DNA of 38,976 bases from NCBI GenBank assembly GCA_019120075.1, contig DWVT01000228.1, forward strand, positions 1 through 38,976, given 5' to 3'. The position numbers and the translations under genes are program-made. The notes beneath the pieces are model-generated. The model was given only the letters and a program-made list of their open reading frames with translations, was not told the DNA's origin and made no database searches. This DNA is from Candidatus Mediterraneibacter excrementigallinarum. Lineage in GTDB: Bacteria > Bacillota > Clostridia > Lachnospirales > Lachnospiraceae. Positions 8,644 to 17,047 of this stretch are shown one piece after another (position 1 is the stretch's first letter; every line of letters starts with the position of its first letter).

Positions 8644-8672
8644 TTCACAATTCACATATTCCTCCTTATAAT
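8644..8672 (+). promoter_or_regulatory. Sigma-A promoter of the XRE/RSH operon
   Basis: TTCACA at 8644-8649 and TATAAT at 8667-8672 are spaced by exactly 17 bp. Transcription would start near 8680 and read the gene starting at 8721. Confidence 0.6.
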
Positions 8673-8720
8673 TATCTTATAACCATTAATTATGATATTC
8701 ATTATGAGGAGGGATTTTTT

Positions 8721-9872
8721 ATGCCGGCAGCTAATGAAAAGAAATGTACCCGGAAAACCGGTATGGACTCTGCAAATGCTAACGGAGGCATTGCAGTTGA
8801 TGAAATTGATGAAATTAATACTATCCAGGATAATATCAGAAAGAATCTTGAGTTTTTCAAAAGGAAACTGGGATTTGCTGACGATAGGGATCTGGCGCGT
8901 GAATTAGGAGTTACAGCTCCGGTTTATTCTCGTATTAAGAATGGGGATCAGTTGCCCGGCCTGAATCCTTTCCTCATCACCCTGCACAAGAATAAAGGAG
9001 AATTTCACTGCACAATTGACGATTTTTTGTTTACAGACCTGAGTGAGAAAGAAGATCCCTATTCTACAGACCTTCCAACTGCTGTTTATATGAAATATGA
9101 AGGCCTGTATCAGGTTTACTATTTCGATACGTCTCCTTACAAAGGTCAGGAGTTCACGGAAGATGCAGATGCTTTAAAAAGCGGGCTTATGTATATCTAT
9201 CATGACGGGGAAGAGGGCGAAGTAAAAGTTTACAATGTAATTGCGGTCTTGAATATGGAAAAAGAAGATACAGATGAGCGCTATGCCGAAATCATGCGCG
9301 GACAGTGGCGTCAGATGGACATAAAGAGTTACATTGCTGATCTTGGTGGCAGTACTCATGTTTATAAGGGGAAACTGGAACTCTCAGAGAAACATGTATT
9401 TATTTCGTTATCCTATGAAAGCCTGCGGGATAAGGCTCAGATGGTCTTTCACCGTCCATCCGGTAATTCGGATGAATATATTGGAGGATTGGGGATGTTG
9501 ATTTCTGTGTCTAAGGGAAAGGGGGCGTCGCCCTGTGTTCAATGTGTCGGACTTTCCAAAGGTTCGCTGGACGTATCTTCCGAGGAACTGGCGTCCTATC
9601 TGCTGATGGACTATCCTAAAATCCAGGCAGGGAAAGAGATAGAAAAACTCACAGATATGGCGCTCCAACTGTACAGCAAAGGAAATGATCCGGCCCTTCC
9701 CCTTTCTGACGCCCACAAGAAGATGATCGTGCAAAGTGAAATCGACAAAATTATAAACGATGTGGTGACACGCAATCTGTTCCGCACGCAGATGGTTACA
9801 GAAGATGATGACGACAAGTTTTACCATTATCTGAAACGAGTAAGGAAAGCAAGCGTGAGACAGGGGGGATGA
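8721..9872 (+). CDS. XRE-family helix-turn-helix protein with unknown C-terminal domain
   Basis: This 383-residue protein starts at ATG 8721 with GAGGAGGG at 8706-8713. Residues about 45-105 contain a lambda-repressor-like HTH (DDRDLARELGVTAPVYSRIK), where the recognition helix is ELGVTAPVYSRIKNG. The remaining 280 residues form a mixed alpha/beta region without recognised enzyme motifs, followed by an acidic stretch (TEDDDDK). It may sense a ligand and regulate this locus; the inverted repeat just upstream is a candidate target. Its stop overlaps the start of the RSH gene (ATGATCATG), indicating translational coupling. An N-terminal extension upstream of 8721 is open but runs through the promoter and inverted repeat, so it was not used. 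Confidence 0.65.
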   Translation: MPAANEKKCTRKTGMDSANANGGIAVDEIDEINTIQDNIRKNLEFFKRKLGFADDRDLARELGVTAPVYSRIKNGDQLPGLNPFLITLHKNKGEFHCTIDDFLFTDLSEKEDPYSTDLPTAVYMKYEGLYQVYYFDTSPYKGQEFTEDADALKSGLMYIYHDGEEGEVKVYNVIAVLNMEKEDTDERYAEIMRGQWRQMDIKSYIADLGGSTHVYKGKLELSEKHVFISLSYESLRDKAQMVFHRPSGNSDEYIGGLGMLISVSKGKGASPCVQCVGLSKGSLDVSSEELASYLLMDYPKIQAGKEIEKLTDMALQLYSKGNDPALPLSDAHKKMIVQSEIDKIINDVVTRNLFRTQMVTEDDDDKFYHYLKRVRKASVRQGG

Positions 9873-11722
9873 TCATGGATACATCAGGTTCTACAGAGGA
9901 AAAGAGTAAGGAAAAAGAAAGAAAACCACTGACACAGGAAGAACGCGTGAAGATTGACCAGATGTTTTCTGATCTTGTGAGAGAAATGAAAAAACATGGT
10001 CTCCCGGATGTCGATGCATTACGCAATGCGTATAATTTTGCCTTGAAAGTACATGGTGATACACGGCGTAAAACGGGGGATCCGTATATTACTCATCCTC
10101 TTTCAGTAGCAATGATTCTGGCGAAAATCGGGCATGAAACTGACATTATTGTATCTGCGATTCTTCATGATGTGGTTGAGGATTGTAATGTCACTGTTGA
10201 ACAGCTGGAAAAGGAATTCGGCCGCAATGTAGCTGATATGGTAAATGCGGTAACAAAGGAAAGTCGCAAACTGTCAGGAGATCCGGAAATATCACCAGCG
10301 GATCTGGATGATCTTTCGGATCAGAAGTTCCGTACGGAAATCCAGAAGAAGCATAATCGGAAAGCGGTATACGTCAAATGTGCCGACCGGATTCATAATC
10401 TGAGGACTATTTCAGTTTTTTCGGAGGAAAAACAGAGAAAGAAGGCTTACCATACCCGAACAGTGATCATACCTGTTGCCAGGGCATTTCATATCCACAA
10501 GCTGGCAGATGAGCTTGCGAATCTCTGCTTTGAAATAGAAAATCCGGAGATGTTCCGGCGTGTTGGTACGAAATATCGCAAAATTCTGAAACAGAATAGT
10601 GATACGCTTTATGGAAAAGACGGTTTGATTGAGACAACAAAAAGATTGATATTTCATGGAGGGACTCAGAGCGGCGATGTTGTCTCGGTTGATTTTAATG
10701 AACGCAGCGAGGATAATATTTTTTCTAGGCTTCCGGAAATGATGGATACAGCTGATGATCTTGAAAGAGTTCTGACGAAGAAGAATGTTCCCCTTTTTGA
10801 CTTGTTTTTTATTACCAGTGATCTGTCTCAGCGCAATCCGGAAGATATTTTCTTCAGCTGCTACAGCAATCTGCATGCCAGCAGATATCATTTTACGATT
10901 ACTGAAATAGAATATCCGAAGTACAGGGAGCAGTACTGTTACATAATGGAAGATGTATACGGAACTAAATACAGACTGCATATTCAGTCGGAAACTCAGC
11001 ATCTGGAATATGATCATGGGATTCTGGTGGCCGATGTACAGGATTTTCGCAATGGCTTGTTAGGCGATATTTCAAATGCTGATGGAACATTCGAACCGAA
11101 AATGATCCCGGTGTTTAAAAAAGACGGGACGTCCATGTTGATCGAAGACGGGGCGACTGTTCTTGATTTTGCTTTTGCGATTGACCGTAACATCGGCATC
11201 TGTGCAAAATATGCTTTGATTAACGGGAAAATGGAGCAAGATTCGCTTCGCCGAAAACTCAGAGCGGGAGATAAGATAGAGATTATCTCTGATCATGATA
11301 AACACAGGCCTGAAAAAGATATTCCGCATGCGACAGTAAGATGGTTTGAATACGTATATACCAGAGAGGCTATCAGATTCCTCAGCAGATGGCTTGAAAA
11401 ACATATGGATTCCGGCTCTCCGACAATGGTCGTACAGGATGGAGCAGGAAAGAAATATGAGATTGAGATGGCGGCGACTGTCCTCGATTTTGCATTTGCG
11501 ATAGATGAAGAGATCGGCCTCCATTTGCAGAAAGCCTATGTAAATGGCTGCAAAGAGCCGACGCAGCTGGGAAAGACTTTACGATATGGAGATAAAGTGA
11601 TGTTTGAATACGATGTCCATGATAAAGAAACACCGGTGTTTAGCTGGCTGAATCTGGTCAAAACAAGAAAGGCAAGAGAACGGCTGGTCAGATATTTTAG
11701 TGAAAATTATCATAAAGGATAA
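9869..11722 (+). CDS. RelA/SpoT-like protein: HD hydrolase, degenerate synthetase, two TGS domains
   Basis: This 617-residue protein opens with a (p)ppGpp-hydrolase-type HD domain. THPLSVA supplies the conserved His, H100-D-V-V-E-D105 is the HD/ED signature, and CADRIHNLRT provides the late Asp and Asn. The next region aligns with the RSH synthetase fold (DLFFITSD, then YSNLHASRY, then YRLHIQSETQHLEYDHGI) but the basic G-loop and the catalytic Glu of 'EVQIRT' are gone, so synthesis is unlikely. Two TGS domains follow (about residues 412-475 and 518-580), each with the ATVLDFAFAI core; usual RSHs have one, then ACT, which is missing here. Expected role: a hydrolase acting on (p)ppGpp or a related nucleotide, in the cytoplasm. 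The start may be 9869 or 9875. Confidence 0.8.
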   Translation: MIMDTSGSTEEKSKEKERKPLTQEERVKIDQMFSDLVREMKKHGLPDVDALRNAYNFALKVHGDTRRKTGDPYITHPLSVAMILAKIGHETDIIVSAILHDVVEDCNVTVEQLEKEFGRNVADMVNAVTKESRKLSGDPEISPADLDDLSDQKFRTEIQKKHNRKAVYVKCADRIHNLRTISVFSEEKQRKKAYHTRTVIIPVARAFHIHKLADELANLCFEIENPEMFRRVGTKYRKILKQNSDTLYGKDGLIETTKRLIFHGGTQSGDVVSVDFNERSEDNIFSRLPEMMDTADDLERVLTKKNVPLFDLFFITSDLSQRNPEDIFFSCYSNLHASRYHFTITEIEYPKYREQYCYIMEDVYGTKYRLHIQSETQHLEYDHGILVADVQDFRNGLLGDISNADGTFEPKMIPVFKKDGTSMLIEDGATVLDFAFAIDRNIGICAKYALINGKMEQDSLRRKLRAGDKIEIISDHDKHRPEKDIPHATVRWFEYVYTREAIRFLSRWLEKHMDSGSPTMVVQDGAGKKYEIEMAATVLDFAFAIDEEIGLHLQKAYVNGCKEPTQLGKTLRYGDKVMFEYDVHDKETPVFSWLNLVKTRKARERLVRYFSENYHKG

Positions 11723-11751
11723 AGTGATGCGGTACGAGGGAGGGCAATGAA

Positions 11752-12270
11752 ATGACAAGACGGATCATGAAAAAGAAAAATGAGAAAAAGGCAGTCTTTC
11801 AGTTGAACAGACTGTTTGAAAAGATGGATACCCAGGAAGATATGATGGATAAAATTCTGGACAGTTTTGATACCCAGCAGGAGATACTGGAGCGTTATTA
11901 TCAGGAATATCAGGAATTAAAGCGAAAGAACCAGAAGCAATATCTTATGGGGTATATCCGGCTGAGAGATGATATGCTGAAAGATGTGGACAGGATGAAG
12001 GAAAGCGGAAATATCAATGATGATATGCTCAGGCTGCTGGGGGGATATATTGATACTCTTACTATGGTGCTGGAAGATAACGGGGTTGATATTTTCTGCT
12101 GCTGTGCAAATGATGAATATGATCCGGAACTTCAGAAACCGCTGGAAAAAGTGGACGTCTGTCAGGAAGAGCTCGGAAACAGGGTTGTCAAAGTGTTCGG
12201 ATGCGGATATCGATGGCGCGGCATGATCCTGAAAAAGGTAAATGTTTCTGTAGGGATTTATAACCATTAA
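11752..12270 (+). CDS. GrpE-like nucleotide exchange factor
   Basis: A 172-residue protein with a long N-terminal coiled-coil-like helix (residues about 15-85, rich in E, K, Q, M) followed by a small beta head. The head has the GrpE pattern: GVDIFCCCANDEYDPELQKP, where 'FDPELHEA' is typical, then VFGCGYRWRGMILKKVNVSV, like 'V..GY...D.VLRPA.V.V'. GrpE proteins release ADP from Hsp70. It lies 23 bases before a full Hsp70 gene, so the two very likely work together. The sequence is far from a housekeeping GrpE, and the triple cysteine (CCC) in the head is unusual. The start at ATG 11752 follows GAGGGAGGG. Confidence 0.7.
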   Translation: MTRRIMKKKNEKKAVFQLNRLFEKMDTQEDMMDKILDSFDTQQEILERYYQEYQELKRKNQKQYLMGYIRLRDDMLKDVDRMKESGNINDDMLRLLGGYIDTLTMVLEDNGVDIFCCCANDEYDPELQKPLEKVDVCQEELGNRVVKVFGCGYRWRGMILKKVNVSVGIYNH

Positions 12271-12293
12271 TATATGAAAAGAAGGGCGAAGTG

Positions 12294-13835
12294 ATGGCAA
12301 GATTTGAAAGTAAAATAATCGGTATTGATCTCGGTACAACAAACACACTGGTAAGCTATTATGATGAGATCGCAAAACGCGGAGAATGCTGTATAAGCAG
12401 AGAGGGAGGCAGTCTTACTCCCTCTGCCGTGTTTTTTGAAAATGCTGATTCATACATTGTAGGAATGGATGCAAAGGATTGTGCGATCCTTTATCCTGAC
12501 CGCACAGCGCTGTATTTTAAACGGCTGATGGGAGAAACAAAAAAAGCAATCGATATAGGCGGAACAGTATATTCTCCTCAGCAGCTTTCCGCATTTGTGT
12601 TAAAGAAAGTAGTCGAAGATGCAAAGGAAGACCTTGAAGAAGAGGTTAAAGATGTGGTTATAACAGTTCCGGCGTATTTTACCAGTGCGGCAAAGCAGGC
12701 AACGAAAGAAGCCGGTATTATTGCAGGATTGAATGTAAGAGATATAATCGATGAACCTTGTGCTGCGTTATATCACATTGACAGTATTCAGGATTTATCA
12801 GGGAAAAGAGTAATGATTTTTGATCTTGGAGGCGGAACGCTGGATCTGATCGCTGCTGAGATAAATGATAACGAGATTAATGAGATCGCGATAGGAGGGG
12901 ACACCAGACTGGGCGGAAAAGACTGGGACAGTATGCTGCAGAAGTATATCAGGAACAGATATCTGAACGGAAGAACTTTGCGGCCTGATGATGAACAGGA
13001 CTTTGAACGTGATATAGAGTATGTAAAAAAATCACTCACCGGAAGGCTGGAAAGCAGAATGATCCTGAGAGATGATGCATTGAAGATACCGGTTAAGATT
13101 ACACGTTCAGAGTTTGAGACATGTACGAAGCCGTTACTTGATAAAGTGCGAAAGACAATACAGATATTTATGGATGATCTTATAGACCGTGGAGTGGCCG
13201 GGTTTGACAAGATCATCATGGTGGGCGGCGCATCCAGGATGCCTCAGATCAGTGAATTGCTTCGGATAATGTTTCATGATACAGAGCTGATACAGAAAGA
13301 TTGTGATGAAGCGGTGGCAAAAGGGGCAGCTGTATATGCAAAAAGGATTGCACAGAAATCGAAAAGATTCACTGTAAGACAGTCTTTTACACCTAAAAAG
13401 CTGAATCGGATCAGCGCCCGCAGTTATGGAATCGCAGCACTGCTGGGAGACTTCGGAGAAAAGAAAATATGTAATATGATTTTCAAAAGCGCAGATCTTC
13501 CGGCAAGCGTATCAAAGAAATTTTATACCAGCATTGATAACCAGAAGAAAGTAAATATTTCGGTTTATGAAACAACAGCAGCAGAGAGATACGTAGATCT
13601 TGATGATCGAATGCTGCTTGGTAATTGTGAACTTCACATAGAAGGAGAACTCCCCAGAAGATCAGAAATCCTTGTGGATTTTAATCTGCGGCAGGATGGT
13701 ACTCTGACTGTGGAGGGAAGAGAGCCGAAAGGTCAGACCAGCGTAAAAGCAGTTATGGAATCCCGTGCACTATTGAATGCTGAGGAATTGATTGAGCAGA
13801 AAAATACTGTAAATAAACTTATTATGAAAGAATAA
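12294..13835 (+). CDS. Hsp70 (DnaK-like) chaperone, short form
   Basis: A 513-residue Hsp70. Phosphate 1 is IGIDLGTTNT (residues 9-18), phosphate 2 is FDLGGGTLDL (D177) and the adenosine motif is MVGGASRMPQ (about 309-318). The ATPase domain is complete. The C-terminal part (about 375-505) keeps a beta substrate-binding domain (ARSYGIAAL, then VYETTAAERYVDLDDRMLLG) but the helical lid of DnaK is almost absent, so it is about 100 residues shorter than DnaK. It should be an ATP-driven chaperone or a dedicated remodeller. The GrpE-like protein is its probable exchange factor; no J-domain protein is visible in the window. The start is ATG 12294 (GTG 12291 is possible) after GAAGGGCGAAG. A palindrome and a strong terminator follow. 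Confidence 0.9.
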   Translation: MARFESKIIGIDLGTTNTLVSYYDEIAKRGECCISREGGSLTPSAVFFENADSYIVGMDAKDCAILYPDRTALYFKRLMGETKKAIDIGGTVYSPQQLSAFVLKKVVEDAKEDLEEEVKDVVITVPAYFTSAAKQATKEAGIIAGLNVRDIIDEPCAALYHIDSIQDLSGKRVMIFDLGGGTLDLIAAEINDNEINEIAIGGDTRLGGKDWDSMLQKYIRNRYLNGRTLRPDDEQDFERDIEYVKKSLTGRLESRMILRDDALKIPVKITRSEFETCTKPLLDKVRKTIQIFMDDLIDRGVAGFDKIIMVGGASRMPQISELLRIMFHDTELIQKDCDEAVAKGAAVYAKRIAQKSKRFTVRQSFTPKKLNRISARSYGIAALLGDFGEKKICNMIFKSADLPASVSKKFYTSIDNQKKVNISVYETTAAERYVDLDDRMLLGNCELHIEGELPRRSEILVDFNLRQDGTLTVEGREPKGQTSVKAVMESRALLNAEELIEQKNTVNKLIMKE

Positions 13836-13856
13836 TTCTGTTGCATATTTGAAAAT

Positions 13857-13872
13857 CAACTTTCGAAAGTTG
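13857..13872. promoter_or_regulatory. 16-bp perfect palindrome
   Basis: CAACTTTCGAAAGTTG is an exact palindrome in the 167-bp gap between the full and the truncated Hsp70 genes. It is too short-looped for a hairpin terminator and looks like a binding site for a dimeric protein. It has no counterpart elsewhere that I noticed in the window. Confidence 0.4.
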
Positions 13873-13920
13873 CACAATAGTTGATTAAACATGACTTTAA
13901 TCGAACGGATATTTATTTAC

Positions 13921-13960
13921 AATAAAGGTATACCTTGACAGAGGTATGCCTTTATTTTTT
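13921..13960 (+). terminator. Rho-independent terminator after hsp70
   Basis: AATAAAGGTATACCT and AGGTATGCCTTTATT form a 15-bp stem with one G-U pair and a 6-nt loop, followed by four T. It is nearly symmetrical (A-run before, T-run after) so it could work in both directions. Confidence 0.85.
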
Positions 13961-14002
13961 GGTATTTGAAAATTAACAAAATATAAGAAGGGGGCATGGA
14001 AG

Positions 14003-14371
14003 ATGAGACGGCTTGGGAGTAAAATTGCAGGAATTGATCTTGGAACCACAAATACGGTACTTGCTTATTTTGATGGTATTTTGAAAAAGGGGGTCTGTTG
14101 TACAAACAGCGATGGGAGTCCGCTTACGGCATCGGCTGTTACATTCTTTTCAGAGGACAATGTACTTGTTGGTAATGGGGCCCGGGACAGTGCTGTGGCG
14201 TATCCGGATATCACGGCAACGTTATTTAAACGCAAGCTGGGGCTTGAAACAGAAGGTATTACAGTGAATGGGATTACCTATTCGCCTCAGCAGCTTTCAG
14301 CTCTTGTCTTGAAAAGTGTTATAAATGATGCGGAGCAGGAGCAGATCGCGGCCATGTTACAGGTGGTTTGA
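14003..14371 (+). CDS. Truncated Hsp70, N-terminal lobe only
   Basis: This 122-residue ORF matches only the first ~115 residues of the neighbouring Hsp70: GIDLGTTNT, then FKRKLGL, then GITYSPQQLSALVLKSV. It ends in DAEQEQIAAMLQVV, where the Hsp70 ATPase domain would continue. It has phosphate 1 but no phosphate 2, adenosine motif or substrate-binding domain, so it cannot bind ATP in the normal way. A good ribosome site (AAGGGGG) precedes ATG 14003. It looks like a tandem duplicate cut by a deletion fused to the next gene's start; the reading frame is otherwise clean, so expression as a short regulatory decoy cannot be excluded. Confidence 0.7.
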   Translation: MRRLGSKIAGIDLGTTNTVLAYFDGILKKGVCCTNSDGSPLTASAVTFFSEDNVLVGNGARDSAVAYPDITATLFKRKLGLETEGITVNGITYSPQQLSALVLKSVINDAEQEQIAAMLQVV

Positions 14372-14388
14372 TGGAGGGAGTGAAACTG

Positions 14389-15894
14389 ATGGATAAAATT
14401 TTCAATTATGATACTTATGAAATGCTGAGAAAGCTGGAAGAAGTTGAAGACGAGATGAGGGAAGACAGCTATCACGACTGTGAATCAGAGACAGACAACA
14501 CAGCGTATTATGCCAGATATTATATCAAAGCGGTCTATGAATATATGAGGGAGAATTATTGTGCGGAGGAATGTACTGTATTGAGGATGATCAAAGAGAT
14601 GTACCGTATTGCTGAGACCGGAGAATACTCGTATCTTCAGACATTGGATGACATTGGCTTTAAAAATCAGGTGTTTGAGCGCATGACCGGAGCAATCGGA
14701 CGGAGAGAGCTGCTTTACGCGGTCAGGCTCTTAAGATATTATTATCTGGTGAAAGAGAAAAAGGATCATCCGAAGAGGATCTGGAACCATATGGAAAACA
14801 TGTATGAGAAGGTTTTAGGTATGGGTCCCCTGAAGAAGATGGAGAAGAAGGAAAAATTCAGTGTGAGAAAAAAAGAACTGACGGAAGAAGAATTTATCCC
14901 GGCACTCCGCAGACACATGGATAAAAATATGGTCGGTCAGGACGTCCTGAAGAAAAAACTCTGCATTACGCTCTATCAGTGGAAATATCACGATGTGAGG
15001 TCAACTCTCCTCATGGTCGGGCCCAGCGGCTCGGGGAAGAATCATATGATCGAGACGATCCGCAGTTTCCCCTATCTGGGATTCCCGGTGGTCAGCTATG
15101 ACTGCTCCTCGCTGACGCCAAACGGGTTTAACGGCGCCGACGTCAGAGATGTCTTCAAAAGAGTGCGTCAGGTATGCATGAGGACTTCCGGGGCAAACCC
15201 GCTGAATGGGACCGGAGATAATGGAAAATGTATCGTTTTTTTAGATGAGATCGACAAGATCATCAATTTTAATCACGACAGCCACGGGGAATCTGTCAAC
15301 GCCATGGTACAGCAGCAGCTGTTATCTTCTCTTGCCGGTACGGAAAATATCGAAGGCGTTGATACGAGCAAGATCCTTTTTATCCTTGGAGGGGCATTTC
15401 CGAGGATCGACGATCTGAAAAAGGATAAAGGAAAGAACCCGATCGGATTTAATTCCGGATCAGAGCTCTGCGTTGACCTGAAAGACAGCCTTCGGGATCA
15501 GATCATTGCCATTGGCGGGGAAGTCGAATTCGTCGGCCGCATTGAGGATATTGTCCAGATGTCCAGGCTGACGAAAGACGACCTGAGAGCCATTCTGATG
15601 GATGAAAATATCGGCATCTTTACAGAGAAGAAGAAACTGTATCAGGAGTCCGGGCTGAACCTTGAGATTGAGGAGGATACGATCGAAGCCATTGTAGATC
15701 TGATCGAGAAGGAAGACGCCGGGGCGCGCAGTGCCAGAAACATTCTCAATCAGTTCGCGGACAGTCAGTATTTTTACGATATGAAAGTCGGCGGCTATAA
15801 TACAATGAAAATCCACAAAGGGATGTTAAACGGTGAAGCGCCTATTTTCATCCGGGGAGGTGCGGACAGTGAAAAAATTATTAAGTATTCTTAG
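14389..15894 (+). CDS. ClpX-like AAA+ ATPase without zinc finger
   Basis: A 501-residue protein. The N-terminal ~160 residues are helical, acidic and not the ClpX zinc-binding domain. The AAA+ core begins near residue 180 (RRHMDKNMVGQDVLKKKL, the 'VGQ..AK..L' box). Walker A is GPSGSGKN (G211-N218), Walker B is IVFLDEID (D286, E287), sensor 1 is ILFILGGAF and sensor 2 lies in EDAGARSARNIL; the order and style are those of ClpX/HslU. The last Walker A residue is Asn instead of Thr or Ser, which may weaken magnesium binding. The start at ATG 14389 follows GGAGGGAG at 14373-14380. It should remodel or unfold a substrate, alone or with a protease; ClpP is not coded here. It sits in the Hsp70 operon and overlaps the next gene by 26 bases. 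Confidence 0.8.
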   Translation: MDKIFNYDTYEMLRKLEEVEDEMREDSYHDCESETDNTAYYARYYIKAVYEYMRENYCAEECTVLRMIKEMYRIAETGEYSYLQTLDDIGFKNQVFERMTGAIGRRELLYAVRLLRYYYLVKEKKDHPKRIWNHMENMYEKVLGMGPLKKMEKKEKFSVRKKELTEEEFIPALRRHMDKNMVGQDVLKKKLCITLYQWKYHDVRSTLLMVGPSGSGKNHMIETIRSFPYLGFPVVSYDCSSLTPNGFNGADVRDVFKRVRQVCMRTSGANPLNGTGDNGKCIVFLDEIDKIINFNHDSHGESVNAMVQQQLLSSLAGTENIEGVDTSKILFILGGAFPRIDDLKKDKGKNPIGFNSGSELCVDLKDSLRDQIIAIGGEVEFVGRIEDIVQMSRLTKDDLRAILMDENIGIFTEKKKLYQESGLNLEIEEDTIEAIVDLIEKEDAGARSARNILNQFADSQYFYDMKVGGYNTMKIHKGMLNGEAPIFIRGGADSEKIIKYS

Positions 15895-17047
15895 GGAGTG
15901 TAATATCCGGAATGTCCTTTTCTACCTGACGGAAGGACTTCCGGAAAAGAAATACGAAACAATGCTGGTGAGATATTATTCACTGTACTGTATGCTCTCT
16001 GAACTTTGGATCCCCGACGGAATGCGGGAGACGATCATTACCGGCTTCAGACAGTCGGGAAGAGAGTGCGGGAATCCTGTATACAGCTTTTTCGGCATCA
16101 GCGTGGATTCCGGTACAGGGACATCTCCTGAGGAACCTGTTGAATGGGAAGCCTTTCTGAGAGGGGAGGCTGAGATGCTGGTCCCCGCGTGTGTAACGGA
16201 GGCCGTCGATGAAGAACAGATGGCGGCGGAAATTTTCCTTCAGATGGAAGAAGCGTGCCCGAAAGATATAACTGTAAAAAAGAATGAAAAACTTTTCGAT
16301 TCATTCAGAAAGTACAGCCAGTGCGGGAAAAACAGGTTATCTGCGATAGCGAAAGTCTTGGAAAAAGCGCTGAGCTACGGACTGGATCAAAGGCTCGTAC
16401 AAAACGAGATCCGGGAATATATGGAGAATAAATGCACTGTAGTAAAATGGGGCGATATCCTGGAAAACTGGGAAGAGCCTGTTCCGGAAAGAATAATGGA
16501 ACAGCTGGCAAAATCAAATATGCTGGTCAGAAGGGCATTTGCCAGGCAGACGGCATCCGGATCCGGTGATAATGTATACAGCAAGTTCGCCAGGCTGGAT
16601 CCTGAAAATACACCGGATGTGTGCAGGTGCTACAGCTCAATAAAGGATATCCGCTCATGCTACAGAAAAATCGGACTTTCCGATTACCAGTATGTCACGG
16701 AAGAGCATATGAGAATAATAATCGAGCATAACCCGTTAGTTCCGGATCTGCCGGTCATATATATACGGGACAAATTTGGGGAGAAAACAGAAGTTTCGGG
16801 ATCCGAACCGGAGCTGAGCAGACTGCTCTGTATGGATATCTGCATGACAGACGGAAAGTATAAGGATCCAGACCGGATCCTGGCTCTGATCGCATTTTAC
16901 AGGGAGTATCCGATGCGTGTAAAACGAATCCAGCGGGAAGCTCTGCTTTTGAAATTTACAGGGATCTTATCTATAAGAGCAAAAGAGGGAAAAGGTGTGA
17001 AGACTGAGGTGAGTATGGATGAAAAAGCCGGGGAGTTATCTGTTTAA
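15869..17047 (+). CDS. Hypothetical protein of the chaperone locus
   Basis: I do not recognise this 392-residue protein. It starts at GTG 15869 with GGGGAGG at 15854-15860, inside the end of the AAA+ gene, and overlaps the metalloprotease gene by 29 bases, so it is translated as part of the same operon. It is soluble, with mixed helical composition, no signal peptide, no membrane helix and no obvious nucleotide-binding or metal motif. The region around residues 265-300 (CRCYSSIKDIRSCYRKIGLS) is cysteine- and serine-rich. The tight coupling to the AAA+ gene suggests an adaptor or substrate selector, which is an inference. Confidence 0.6.
   Translation: MKKLLSILRECNIRNVLFYLTEGLPEKKYETMLVRYYSLYCMLSELWIPDGMRETIITGFRQSGRECGNPVYSFFGISVDSGTGTSPEEPVEWEAFLRGEAEMLVPACVTEAVDEEQMAAEIFLQMEEACPKDITVKKNEKLFDSFRKYSQCGKNRLSAIAKVLEKALSYGLDQRLVQNEIREYMENKCTVVKWGDILENWEEPVPERIMEQLAKSNMLVRRAFARQTASGSGDNVYSKFARLDPENTPDVCRCYSSIKDIRSCYRKIGLSDYQYVTEEHMRIIIEHNPLVPDLPVIYIRDKFGEKTEVSGSEPELSRLLCMDICMTDGKYKDPDRILALIAFYREYPMRVKRIQREALLLKFTGILSIRAKEGKGVKTEVSMDEKAGELSV

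Noticed and set aside
8559-8720. N-terminal extension of the XRE protein from 8559
   Set aside because: It would translate the 13-bp inverted repeat and the promoter; ATG 8721 has an ideal ribosome site.
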